The notes below the pieces were generated by a model that saw nothing but the letters and a program-made list of their open reading frames with translations, was not told the origin of the DNA and did no database searches. A program made the translations under genes and the position numbers. From Mactromeris polynyma (lineage: Eukaryota > Mollusca > Bivalvia > Venerida > Mactridae), in assembly GCA_032209605.1 (NCBI GenBank), contig JASFXZ010000001.1, forward strand, positions 38,258,619-38,322,618: DNA of 64,000 nt, given 5' to 3'. Below are positions 27,065 to 39,626 of the stretch, piece by piece. Every line of letters starts with the position of its first letter. The stretch's first letter is position 1.

Positions 27065-30000
27065 GTAAGTAACTGTTAAGTTTCCAACACATACACTTAA
27101 ATTATCAAGTTATTTCTACGAAATCATGGATAAAGATGATGGTTAAAAGAATTAGACGTTTTTGTTTCACAAACTTTAGTAACTCTATTTATTATATTTT
27201 GATTAAAGACATATGCGTTACGCTGCATTCTTTAATTAACATAAAACTCACTCACTTAAAACTGTAATTTACGTTTTAATTTCAATTCCTTCATAAATTT
27301 TAACTTAAGAAATATGCGGTAAATGAAGAAGAAAACAAAGAAGGAACAATGTATAAGACAAAACGTTTGATTGATTGATAAAACATGGGGTTTATCAGAA
27401 AATTAAATAAAACAATGCCAGTTTTTTATGTTTATCGTTGCGTGATGGTGAAATATTATATTTTGTTCAGAATTCTTCTTATTATTTTATATATCTCCAT
27501 TTGAACTCGTGTAAGTCAATATTTTATCTTCTAGTGCTTCTGTAAAGACTTTGCGGTTTATATTCTGCATTTCCTACTCGACTTTTGAATGTATTTTATT
27601 AACTGACTAGAATTCAGTGAAACATGCATCAGCTCCAGACTCCTGGTTACGAAATAAATACGTTTTATGTAATTAACTGGGCATGATTTATTACTGGCTT
27701 CAATCAGAGTTTGAACAATATGCACAAAATATGGATTGAACAAACACACAAAGAATATATAATTAATATACAATTATAACTAATTAACGGTTCGCATTGA
27801 CTTGATTTTAATACTAACAACATCATATACACGTACTCGTACAAGGCCATACAACACATGTTCAACATTTCTTAATGTGGGTGATTCATTGTTTCTACTA
27901 AATAGTGGTTACTAAAGTTTAAATAATAACTTGTGCTGTCATTCTTGTTTTCGTGGCTACACCATAGTTAAGCAGTGAATGACAACAAATATAGCAGAGA
28001 CATTTGTTAACGACACATTGGTACATCCATTCTAGGCTGACACTGGCATTTTGTGTCAAGTAAGCGGTGATTTACCTATTTCTCATTTATAATGGTGGAC
28101 AAAAACGTTTATAGCAACTGAGCAAATGCATCCCGTCTACAGAAATATATAGTTATAACAACATTATTATTTATTATCGTGTTTATGTGGTAATAACTAA
28201 TTTCAAACATGATGCCGTATCGTGCCATTTCGGCAATTTGAGACAAATATTTTCGTCCTAAGATGCACATGCCTAAATTCGTATGTACCTCTCCACTCTC
28301 ACAGTTATTTATGTGAACATTTTCTCAATCTGTCACATAATTGGCGCAAACGATGTACACAGAACATCAGCCAACATTTCAGTCGTTTCAGCCATTTCGA
28401 CCATTTCAGCAATTTTAGTTTTTTATTTATTTCAACCCGTGTATTACTTTGGTTTCCTAAAACTTCCTTTTCGCAGGCAAAAAGTGTTATTGCGCGTTCA
28501 GTTTGTGTTTAACTGAAATCTCATTTGTAGCGATCGATTGGGTTTCATGATAATATTTCAATTCACCTACAAATTAAACATTGTCAGCATTTGCTATCGA
28601 GAAAATGCTGTTTTTCAACTCAGTAGAAATTGACATGGGTCAACAATAGTAAATAATATGACAGCGTTCAATTAGGTTGCTGGCATGTCAGATTAATGTC
28701 GAGCAATCGGTTTGAATTACTTCATAATCACACAAGAAATGCATGATATCCACTGAAGCACTGAAAGCGTTACGAAACTTCAATGCAACTTTGTTCAAAT
28801 TTACTCATAAAAAGTAGGAATGGTATTAAACTACTGAACAGAATCATACACGTTGCGCTAATATATATACTGTCCTGTCATTCCAAAGACATCACAAATA
28901 TCCACAGATTTTCTCGAACAACTGTTTTAAAGATATCACAGATTAGTATCGCCAGATAACCTCTGTCCAATTTATACATACATATCACAACTCATAACTT
29001 CAGAATGTTTTCTCTTTTTTATCAATAATATTCGCATTTTAACTAAATTCGTTTTTCCAAAAGAATTAATCGAGTATTGTAGTCTTAGCAGACGATATGC
29101 TTGTAAGAACAAGGAAATGTAACATATAAAGAACAGCTTGCTTCAATAAAAATTTGTAGTGCGTAAAAATTAAAACAACTTCATGCAAAACAAACGTGCT
29201 ATAATATTTAGACAGACAGATATTTACAACTGTAAAGTTCAAAAATAACATATTATAGCAAAGCTGATAAGCCACAAAACCTGACAGTTAACTGCATTAC
29301 TGATGAAATCAAACTAATTTTTAGCACCCGTCTTGTGTAAGATGACCGCAAGGCATACATAAATTTAATTGAATCATATTTCCCGTAATTTAAGTAATAT
29401 GATAAGTGATAAAACATATTACAGGCAACGCTGAGATTTTTTCTTAATCAACTACCATTGTTTATTTCAGACAGAACTTACACGTGCGACTGTTGTGTGA
29501 ACTATGTGGACTTAATTTAGGTCGAATAGTTAAACACTTATTTGAGACAATGTACCGTATACTAGACACGTGGGCTTAATTTTGAAATTTTAAGAATAGT
29601 TAATCAGTGTATGTATTAATAACTGGTGTGTCAGAAAAGTAATCGAGGCCAAACATTCACTATAAAAGTATTTTAAACGACATATAAAACTAGATATACT
29701 TGTAGAGAAATATGTATTAAATGTGTGAACGAGTATACGTACATATCATGTAAGTACGTAAGAATGATCACAAACGAAAGTATCACAAATTGACACAAAA
29801 AATAATACACAGAAAGAAATTTAAAAGACGAAAATATTTAAGTTATCTTTTCGCGAATGTCTGTTGTTTTGGGTCGGTATTTCATTGTAGTGTCAAGGGG
29901 CTAATAAAACACGAAACGTACAGAAAAAGCCAAAGTAACAGAATGATGGAAAAGTATGTTTTTAGAATAAAATAAAACATGTTTTACACTGTAAAACAAG

Positions 30001-30244
30001 CTATCTATGTTTATGTATTTTATAAACGCATCATGTATTTTGCAGTAGCTAGTCAGCTATAAATGCTATATGGCGAGTATATTAAAATTATATTATTTCT
30101 AAACGGTTATTTTATCAAGTAAATGTATATATAACAAATTATTTTTATGGATATTTAAATCACATTAACGCTATGTAGTGTTACGTTCGTTTCATAGAAT
30201 AAAGTCTGCTCATTTGGGTTCTTGTCTGTATGAAAAGGGGTGCA

Positions 30245-30330
30245 TTTTAAGGAGATAAGGGTTATGGTAGGTAATGTGCCGACCCCTCAATCCGGAGGGT
30301 GTGATTCGAACCATCACTAAGGTTGGGACT
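30245..30330 (+). mobile_element. Possible tRNA-derived SINE head
   Basis: GGTAGGTAATGTGCCGACCC then CAATCCGGAGGGTGTGATTC and GAACC resembles a SINE tRNA region with a B box (gtgattcgaacc). It directly abuts the family B element at 30351. Confidence 0.35.
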
Positions 30331-30350
30331 AAACCTTTTCTTAAGGATCT

Positions 30351-30754
30351 TGGGACCGGAATTATAACGGATACTTTCACTCAGCATTCAAATCACGAAA
30401 TATACTCTTTCTGGTTTGATATAGAACATTTGAGTGTGGTAAATAAATGAAAATTTCAAATGAGTGCTAAATATTTTCTTTGGTTCATTTTCTGTGAGAT
30501 ATTTTGGTAATGACGAGATATTTGAGTAATTTGTGGGTTTGAGTGCCATATTCCGCACTCAATTTTAATATTTGTTCCAATACCTTATAGTACACTCAAC
30601 TCTCTTAAAATCTTAATAATATTCAGCACTTATTGTTTAACACTATCACACATTTGCGTACACTCAATATTAGTCATTATCATATATATATGAGTAACTC
30701 ATGTGATTTTAGATTCGAGTGCTGAATGTAAGTATCCGTTATAATCCCGCTGCC
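30351..30754. mobile_element. TIR element, family B copy 1 (TATAACGGATACTT termini)
   Basis: The left terminus has ATTATAACGGATACTTTCAC and TCAGCATTCAAATCACG; the right terminus has its inverse, GAGTGCTGAATGTAAGTATC then CGTTATAAT. The interior is AT-rich, non-coding, and studded with GAGTG / CACTCA motifs in both orientations. It lies in receptor intron 2. Exact ends and target-site duplications are not clear by eye. Confidence 0.78.
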
Positions 30755-32429
30755 AGAACTGACTTTTCTCAGAAGTGGACTGGAGACTGACTCAAACAAG
30801 AACAACACTTTTATCACAGTCAAACAATAAATAATTTGGTAAACATACAGTAAAATCTCACTTAAAGCTCCCCCTGGAATTAAAACCTTATTTAAAGACT
30901 GTATTTTCATGGATGAGCATTCATTTTTCTTCCATATTTCAGCTCGATTATCAGTCCACCTCTCCACTGAGACCGGCTTTCATCAGAGCCCATGGTGATC
31001 GTTATATTGAGTTTATATATAAAGATATGATAGTTAAATACACGTTTTACTACAATAGACAAGTTTTATTATATGTAATTGTTTGTATATACCATCCACA
31101 TAACGACATTTTCGTAAATTTGTGTAACCACTCGCACGAATCAGCACAACGAGTAACGATCAACACTTAGTTATAAACATTTGAAAGCATCCCGCTTCCG
31201 GCAATGTCTATAGCTGTGAAATCAAATTATTTGTGAGTGATCAATCACATACCGTCAGTAATAGTTTGTGTGTTTTATTACACTATCGAGCAATCTATCA
31301 AGTTCTAATGCATGTCAAATGCAGATTACAGTTAAGTTGAAGGCTCTCTTGCGTTTCAACCTGTGTCTTTTTTATGCTAATTGCCAGAGTGTACATCATT
31401 AAAAATTCAGTTTCAACTTTAACATATATATGGCATGTCTGATCAGTTAAAATAGGTGTCAGACAAGACTTGCCCACGGTCTCTCGGGGGTCAATATATC
31501 AGACATGAGTTGGATATATAGTGTAATGTTTAAGCTGACGTGATCTTGAAAGCAGTTAATTATTTTGTATAAATCAATTAAAATCCCATATCTCACAGGG
31601 GTGTTTCGCTGTGAATATTAATGTTTAAAAGCATGACATCATGAATATACGTCTGAATGTATCCGCACAGATGCGAAAAATATGTGTATACACCATAATG
31701 TTTATTGCTGTATTTTATAACGTCTGGCTGATATAGCAAGCCTGCAGATATGTGAAGAGGTTAGCAAGAGAGGTCGGAGTGTGCATATACACATTGCGTA
31801 ATGTTGATACACACTCGATGCAAGGTTAATGATACGAGGGGGACACAAGGGGGTTTAAAGTATATGTTACTGATAGGTAAAAAAATGTTGTTAAACTTGT
31901 TTCTTGATATATTTTTACATTAAGGCAATCCTTCGGGTGTACGGCATGTATACATATACAAGTTAATACATTGATTTCGATTTTAGGCATAATAAGAAAG
32001 ACATATTTTAACATATGGTTTTCATGAAAGGTCAGAGGTTCTAAATGGGGAGAGTCACTATCTTAAAGGTTTAAGTATTCATCCAGATAGGCCTGTATTT
32101 AGAAATTAAGGCTATACGCCTGTCCTGCACGTATACATATAATGCATTTATATATTAGTCATATCACCAACGGTATTACAATCATTACAACATGTTTCGC
32201 ATAATGTCAAAAATAAGCATATGATCTATCCATACCATATAGTTGTGTGTTACATATAATTACATACACAAAGTGTACTGCACTATTACAGTCGTGGTAT
32301 TATCAAGCATGTTGTATTGGTATTTAAAATTTTGTACCAGCTTGTACAAATCGATGTTTTTGTAATGATGCAGGGGTAATATAACGTATTGCTTCTCAAT
32401 TATCAAATGTGTTATATATAATATCAAGA

Positions 32430-33725
32430 ATGACATCAGATTGGTCATATATAGTAACATATATAATATGACATGGGTCAAACAAAGTCATAAATTTGAT
32501 AACAGATGGTGTATATAAAGTATATGTATGATATCAGATGAGTCATATTAAGTTTTCTGTATGTTAGCTTAGGGTTATATTAGTTGCACATGTGACATCA
32601 GATGGGTCATATAAAGTACCCTGAATGGTATCAAATGAGACATATAAGTAGCTTGTATGATATCAAATGAGACATATAAAGTAGCTTGTATGAAATCACA
32701 TGAGAAATATAAAGTAGCTTGTATGATATCACATGAAACATATAAAGTAGCTTGTATGATATCACATTTGACATGTAAAGTAGTTTGTATGATATCACAT
32801 GAGACATATAAAGTAGCTTGTATGATATCACATGAGCAATATAAAGTAGCTTGTATGATATCACATGAGTAATATAAAGTAGCATGATGATATCACATGA
32901 GCAATATAAAGTAGCTTGTATGATATCACATGAGAAATATAAAGTAGATTGTATGATATCACATGGGGTATATAAAGTAGCTTGTATGATATCACATGGG
33001 ATATATAAAGTAGTGTGTATGGTATCACATGGGACATATAAAGTACTTTGTAAGGTATCACATGGGACATATAAAGTAGTTTGTAAGGTATCACATGGGA
33101 CATATAAAGTAGTTTGTAAGGTATCACATGGGACATATAAAGTAGTTTGTAAGGTATCACATGGGACATATAAAGTAGTTTGTAAGGTATCACATGGGAC
33201 ATATAAAGTAGCTTGTAAGGTATCACATGGGACATATAAAGTAGTTTGTAAGGTATCACATGGGACATATAAAGTAGTTTGTAAGGTATCACATTGGACA
33301 TATAAAGTAGTTTGTAAGGTATCACATGGGACAAATAAAGTAGTTTGTATGGTATCACATGGGACATATAAAGTAACTTGTATGATATCACATGGGACAT
33401 ATAAAGTAGTTTGTAAGGTATCACATGAGACATGTAAAGTAGGTTGTATGGTATCACATGGAACATATAAAGTAGTTTGTAAGGTATCACATGAGACATG
33501 TAAAGTAGGTTGTATGGTATCACATGGGACATATAAGGTAACTTGTTTAACATTGCATTGGCATGATAAGGTTGCTAACGTGTTATTACACAGGCCAACT
33601 TAATATGCATGTTGTGTCTTTTTACTGTGACTATTGTGTATCACACGGGCGATATAATACTGCACAGAGGTTATTACCCGGGTTATATAAAGTTACAAGT
33701 ATGTTATTACACGTGTCACACAAAG
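32430..33725. repeat. 33-bp minisatellite array, about 29 core units plus degenerate flanks
   Basis: The unit is about 33 bp and contains GGTATCACATGGGACATA and TAAAGTAGTTTGTAA. The core runs from about 32598 to 33545. Units from about 33045 to 33300 are almost identical, while both ends decay into divergent, indel-bearing copies, the pattern expected of unequal exchange. Because 33 is a multiple of 3, long frames stay open on both strands: VSHGTYKVVCK repeated on plus (239 codons from 32884) and LYMSHVIPYKL on minus (230 codons from 33553). These are by-products of the repeat, not genes. Each unit carries an E-box-like CACATG and a TATA-like ATATAAAG. The array is inside receptor intron 2. 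Confidence 0.95.
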
Positions 33726-36700
33726 GTGCACAATCAATGTACATCAGGTCATATTGTACGATGTTTACTAGTGCCTTGATATTTATCATCAGCCAAATAT
33801 GATGTCGAAATTCCACGTGTACAACCGACTATATCTAAGTGTATTATATTTATATGACTTTGGTGAACTTCAGTTCGGACCGACGAGCATCACGTGTAAA
33901 AGTAATCAAAACTTGATTCATCCTTGATATCTACCTAGACGTGATTTTCTGACTATTCATTTCCTGAATTTTACAAATTTGTTTATATTATTTACATACA
34001 TGATATATATGAACTTAAAATTAACTTGGCATAACGTAACTCTTAATACAAAAGCATTCATGTAAGGCATTATTATCAATTTTAACTATTATATTCCATC
34101 GAATTAGTAAAAACACTCTATACATACGTATAGACCCTTTATTTAATTAGGTGTGTCATATGGACATAACAGTATCTATCACAAGACATCTCTATTCCAC
34201 ATTTCTATTCAGTTCATGCCATTTTTTATAAACAAGACTTGCATATGACAGTGTTGATATTTTTACTCAATATGAAACAGCCACAGTTGAACACGAGTTT
34301 CTGAACAAAATTCAATCCAACGGCAGAAGCTCCATGTATTCGCAGAACAAAGATCTAATTTCATAAATGAAGGAAAGCAGGTTTCTGTAGAAAGTTTAAT
34401 AAAATATTTACAAGACAGTTTCCCGTCAGCTAAGTTTATATTTTTCTCGTTAGGTGAGAATATGTCAGAGAGTAATACAAGCCATTTCAAGAGGCTTATC
34501 ATCCCCCCTTTCTTGCCAGTCAAAACATTGTCTATATCTCACATACATACATATATACGCTTAACTAAATCATAGGGCGCATTGACTTTTATCGTGTCTA
34601 ACTGAATTTTGTGCATGTCTTATCTAAATAAACCTCGTAGCTAGAATGTCTACATGATCATATCTAGGTGGTGCATGGGCCACTTTTCATAACCTTCACG
34701 ACTTATGTGGAACACTGTTTTTGGATTATATTCAATGTTACGTTGCGATGATGCAATAGTAGGTATTTCAACGGGGCAAGGTTATTGGCCACTTGCAGAG
34801 TTCTATGTGTTAATCACATGTGACCAATTTCAGAAAAACTCGGGTGTTACGCAATACTATTTACAGAATACTTCGGCCAGTTTCTTGGGATCCACCTAGT
34901 ACTAGCCTGTTCTTCGTAAGCTCTTGGTGGCATACCGATATTTCATGAACACTAGGCCCCGATGCCCACAATATAAAACAATGTGAAAGTCAGCAACAAG
35001 CTGGGGGATGGAATTTTGTTAAAAAGGCAGAGTTATAGAACCAAATAATATGTACAAAGACTCATTCTGATTTTCTTTGGGCTTTTATAGAAAGAAATGA
35101 TTGAGTGTTTAACTAACATTACTAAATTTGATCATCCATTGAGAGGGGCATTCAACCGAAAATCGGTGGTTTAAATAGTTTAACTTTGTTTAAACACTGT
35201 AGAAAGTACAAGATATCGAAATGGAAACAAATATTGGAATATCAGTTGTATTATCTTTTTCTGTGTCTATTTAGTTAGCATTTTTATGTTCAACGATGTC
35301 AATAGTCTACGCTCGTCTAGTGAATTTAAGGATAAGGGCTTCAGTCCAACGAACTTTAGACACGTATGTTACGTTTATATTGTGTCGCAAAAACTCATTC
35401 CCTACCTCCAAGATGTTCTAGATTAAAGACAAAAGATGAAAGCAAAAGGTTACGGACGATGTTTTTGTAAATAGCGACCTCAGACCGTAAATGAGTATTA
35501 ATTCATTACCTCAGCTTGTTGGCTTTGAATAACAATCGGTATTGAACAAAAAGAGAAGGGAAATGGTAACACCTATTTCTGTCAAGTTTCAACAAATCTT
35601 TTCAGCGTTTGCTTTTTAAGTTTTTAACCACGGAGTTCGGATCAAGACTTTGAATACGACCAGTTACACACAATTGAGCGATTACGTTAACCTTATAGTT
35701 TAAGGTGTCGGTGTTACACAAACTGAGCTTTGACAAAACATTCCAGTTCACCTGTGGACATAACGTAATAGATCGCGTTATCAGTAAGGGGATATTAGAC
35801 GACTGGGGCAAATACATAGAGAAATCTGATACCGGTTTGATATGTTTTAAGGTATAGACTAAACAACCAGCGTGTTAATAACTTGTTCTGGTCCGCGGAT
35901 TACCTGTAATTGATCCAATATGCCGAAATTATCTCAATATCTATTGATTTCATTGCGTAATAATGAAGATTAGCTTGAAAACAATTAAGCATCGATATAC
36001 ACAATGAAAATTTGGAAATCTTCTAAATGTTACATAAATTAATGTGTTACTTAAGCAGTGATCCTTGTTTAAGTATGAACATGAACAAATAATGAGGTTT
36101 TTGTCAATGGTGTAGTCAGTCCGTCCGTAAAATATTTCTTGTCAATAAAGCCATGATGGAACTCAACTCAGTTTGACCGGGAGAATCTCCTCCAAGTAGG
36201 AATTCAATATAGAACCAAATGGTGGTCTCTATTTTCTGACTCCTTTAAGTGAAGAACAAGCCATTTTATTCAAACACCTTCTTAACTAGAATTTCTCGAT
36301 GGTATTCTAACCAGTAGCTTTAAAAATGTGCAAAGAATTGTCTGGACTGCCCTCCCTTTGGGCCAGGGGTTGGATCCACAACATGTTATGAGAATTTTAA
36401 ATCGTATGACTTCTTTTCTATGACAATATTAGTTAACTAATCTTGTAAGTAAGCCTGGTTGTCCTGACCTCTTGGGAGCTAGTGACACGGTCCGTGTGTG
36501 GTTTTGACATGGAGTTTTCTTCGAACACCTTCTCAAAATTTCCTTAATGGAAAGATAATTTGGAGCACTTTCGACTGCTAAATGTGACCTATTTCAAACA
36601 ACTTCAAACGATTTTGACTGATACTGGTATGTTCAAGATTGCTACGTCCTATTCGTTTAATGCATATTCATTTTGTAAATGGACGGATATTGGTTTTAAA

Positions 36701-37520
36701 CCTGATACAAATTTCAATAAGTTCAGTTAAAAAAATTACCATAACAGAAAAGAGACCATAAAGTCTATAAATGGCTGAACTTATTTCAACTATCTGAACT
36801 ACAAAAAACAGTGCGAGTGTATTTATTTAGTACTAATTTTGTCTACATGATTATACCATGATGCACTTTACTGAATCAGATTTGTGTAGATCAAGTAGAT
36901 CGAAAATAATTATTGAATGATGTGGTATATAGCGTATTATAGATCGGGCACATTGCATTTTTTTTTATTCCAAACAGGTGAGCATTCGCAAACAGGTGAA
37001 CCTTAAAGTACATGTAGTTTCAAATTTATTCGCAATGTAACACATTTTGCGGTTAATTTTCATAACATCATACACACGTATATTTGATATGTTAATTAAT
37101 CATATGTTACTTATAAAGTAAACTTATTTAAAACTGCAAGAGCAATGCAAAACAAAGACTGCAATGGGTGTTCATTTTCCAGTCGTGTAAATGATTAATA
37201 TTATCATGCAAGTCAGATATTCAACAATTTATAAGATGCATTGGAGTTTTCTGTCGTGTGTTTATAATTATCTTACCACATTGACCACAAAACAATACGA
37301 TATGAATAGATGAGCAAAACATGGATATTCTTATTATTCTCAAACAGACAGTTTCCATTTTAATTCTTGCAGTGCCTACTTAGTCCCCTCAACATTGTAA
37401 TAGGGGCCATGTTCGTGGGTTGGTATGATTATGCCAAACAAACTTTTTTAAGTATGGTCTTAAGGCCCATATATCTGTAGAAGTGCTATCAGTTTGTTGA
37501 ACTTATTCATATTCATACAG

Positions 37521-37618
37521 TACAGAACACAGAGGAATGAAATAAAGAGGTTTACAAATGTATTAGTATGGACATTTATTGCTCTGAAGAAACTGTGTCT
37601 GGGCAAGAAAGGCTCAGG
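37521..37618 (+). other. Splice-flanked open segment antisense to COUP-TF intron 2
   Basis: An acceptor tattcatacag (or the next CAG, 5 nt later) precedes a fully open frame that reads RTQRNEIKRFTNVLVWTFI and then ALKKLCLGKKGS, up to the strong donor CAGG|GTAAGT. With the second acceptor it is in phase with the 27003-27064 segment. An open run of this length is not rare in one of three frames, so support is weak. Confidence 0.18.
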
Positions 37619-39473
37619 GTAAGTAGTCTGGTTAAATCATGATGTGAAGCGTCATGTGGTCCCTTTTCTGTGACCCTGTGCTTTTAGAAACTTTCTATGG
37701 GTAAAACAATATTCTGGGAAAGAAGTGTAATTAGATAAAACACATGTATGAGGAGATGTTGAAGGTATGAGAGGCCCCTGTTCTGTGACTTGACAATAAC
37801 ATGCATTGGGTCATTTGTCTAATTGGCCTACGTGTGTTGTTGTTGTTTATTTATTTCATCATAGTGTTTGTATATGGATATTATAACATACGATCAGTTA
37901 AGAGCTTGTGGGATAGGTCAGTTTCAATTTAAACAAATAAAGTCTATGTATATTTCAATGGATTTATTTCGTAAAATGACAGATTGAAAGGTTTATGTTT
38001 GTATATTATGAGTTTGAAGAAAGCTTTTATCAGTATGGCATGCCATTTTTATCTGTCATTGTATATTTCCAGAAAATTACACCTTAGTCGAGACGACAAC
38101 GATATGTTCAGTTCATATGTCGTACTTGACCTTTCCACATCATGTCATTCTCAATGATTTTATTACATAAGACGTTCGGAATACAGCAGTCTGGGAATGT
38201 ATACATTTTTGGAGAAGAGCAAAATGTGGCAATTTTTATTACTTGTTTATTAGATTTGGTACCGTCAACGTTGACTGTAAGACTAGTATACTCAATAAAC
38301 ATATTGGAACATTACCCACGCCCGTGATCTTGGAAAATTTCCTGTAAATGTTCAAAATTGGAAAACCAGCGGACACTTGACGTAAACATAATTAATCACT
38401 TTAAATTGATGACTGTAAGCGAACAACACACGTTTTGGTATTATTTCAGTTTTTATGTTTGTCTATAAATGAATCAGTTAATACTTTTAACTATTTGTGG
38501 ACGAATTTTATCAGATTCAATTTTAACATACCACGACATTTGGGAAATGCTTAAATAATTTTGAGAAAAAGTGATAAATGTTGCCATTGGAAATATGACA
38601 GAATAACCGCTATATAACCGTCTAAAATTGCGATAATGAAATGATTTTCGGTATAACTCATATAATTTAATTTCTAACACATTGTCTTAAAATCTTTCTC
38701 GTGTGAATCTTTAAGTGATTTGTCGTTTGTGCAACTACTTCATCATAACATTTCGACACTATCCCATTTAAACTAGCAAATGTAGTAGTGCTAATTGATA
38801 AGTGGCAGTTTCGTATCAATTACTAACATACAAGTTTCGAACAATACTGGTCAGAAGAGCACACTTTGGTATAATGGAAGTTTTCAATTTATTATAAATG
38901 ACAAAGTGATCTGAAACGACCCACTTGATTTTTGACTAGTTTATACATGTATCGACATTTTGCCTTAGTTCAATTCATTTGATCAGAAATGTCATACTGC
39001 ATTCAAAACCAACAGACACGATGTATCCAGATGACTTTTAGAGGATACAATGAATGTGAACTAATTTTGGCGTGTTGGCACTTTTGACCCGTATCTATAT
39101 TCTCAATGCACCACGAAATGAAACAATTTGTATGATACACTTATAAACACTTGAACGCTCATTAAATCCTCTAAAACTTCCGTTTGCTTTAATGTCCCTG
39201 TTACGACTGTGACTTCATTACTATAACTTAACAATTAATGTTGGTTTAAATATCTAATCTCATAGTTATTGTATTAAATCTTATTTATTTTATAACAAAT
39301 ACATTATAATGTCCGTATATATATCTATACATCTGCATTATTGTTTCATTCAAATATCTCCTTATTAAATCATTTATAATACAAAGTATTATTCGAAAAT
39401 GTCTATTATAGAGGAAAATGTTATGCCAACGTGATCATATTTTGAAATTAGCTGCGGGGAAAAGAACACTTAC

Positions 39474-39626
39474 CAGTTTATCTCGAAAACGACCCTGTTT
39501 AATGGTGATTATTAATTCTACATATTCCTCCTTATTACTAAATAAATTTGATATTATACGAAGGGATGCGTCTTGAAAATGATTGTTAAATAAACTCGTT
39601 TTAGAAAAATAAAGAAAAAAATTCTG
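39474..39626 (-). other. Splice-flanked 153-nt open segment in COUP-TF intron 2 (possible poison exon)
   Basis: On the minus strand, atgcttttacag|CAG (a NAGNAG acceptor) is followed by 51 open codons (for example HFQDASLRII, NKEEYVELI, QGRFRDKL) and the donor CTG|GTAAGT. If spliced to receptor exon 2 (phase 1) it would be read in another frame and hit TAA after a few codons, so inclusion would truncate the LBD. It may be a chance pair of signals in AT-rich DNA. Confidence 0.2.

Noticed and set aside
32861..33603. Long open frames of 230 and 239 codons on opposite strands
   Set aside because: Both are produced by a 33-bp tandem repeat whose length is a multiple of three; there is no independent coding signal.
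35602..35817. Minus frame in intron 2 considered as an alternative COUP-TF 3' exon
   Set aside because: In the phase required by exon 2 it gives only about a dozen residues before a stop; the 71-codon frame is in another phase and has no other support.
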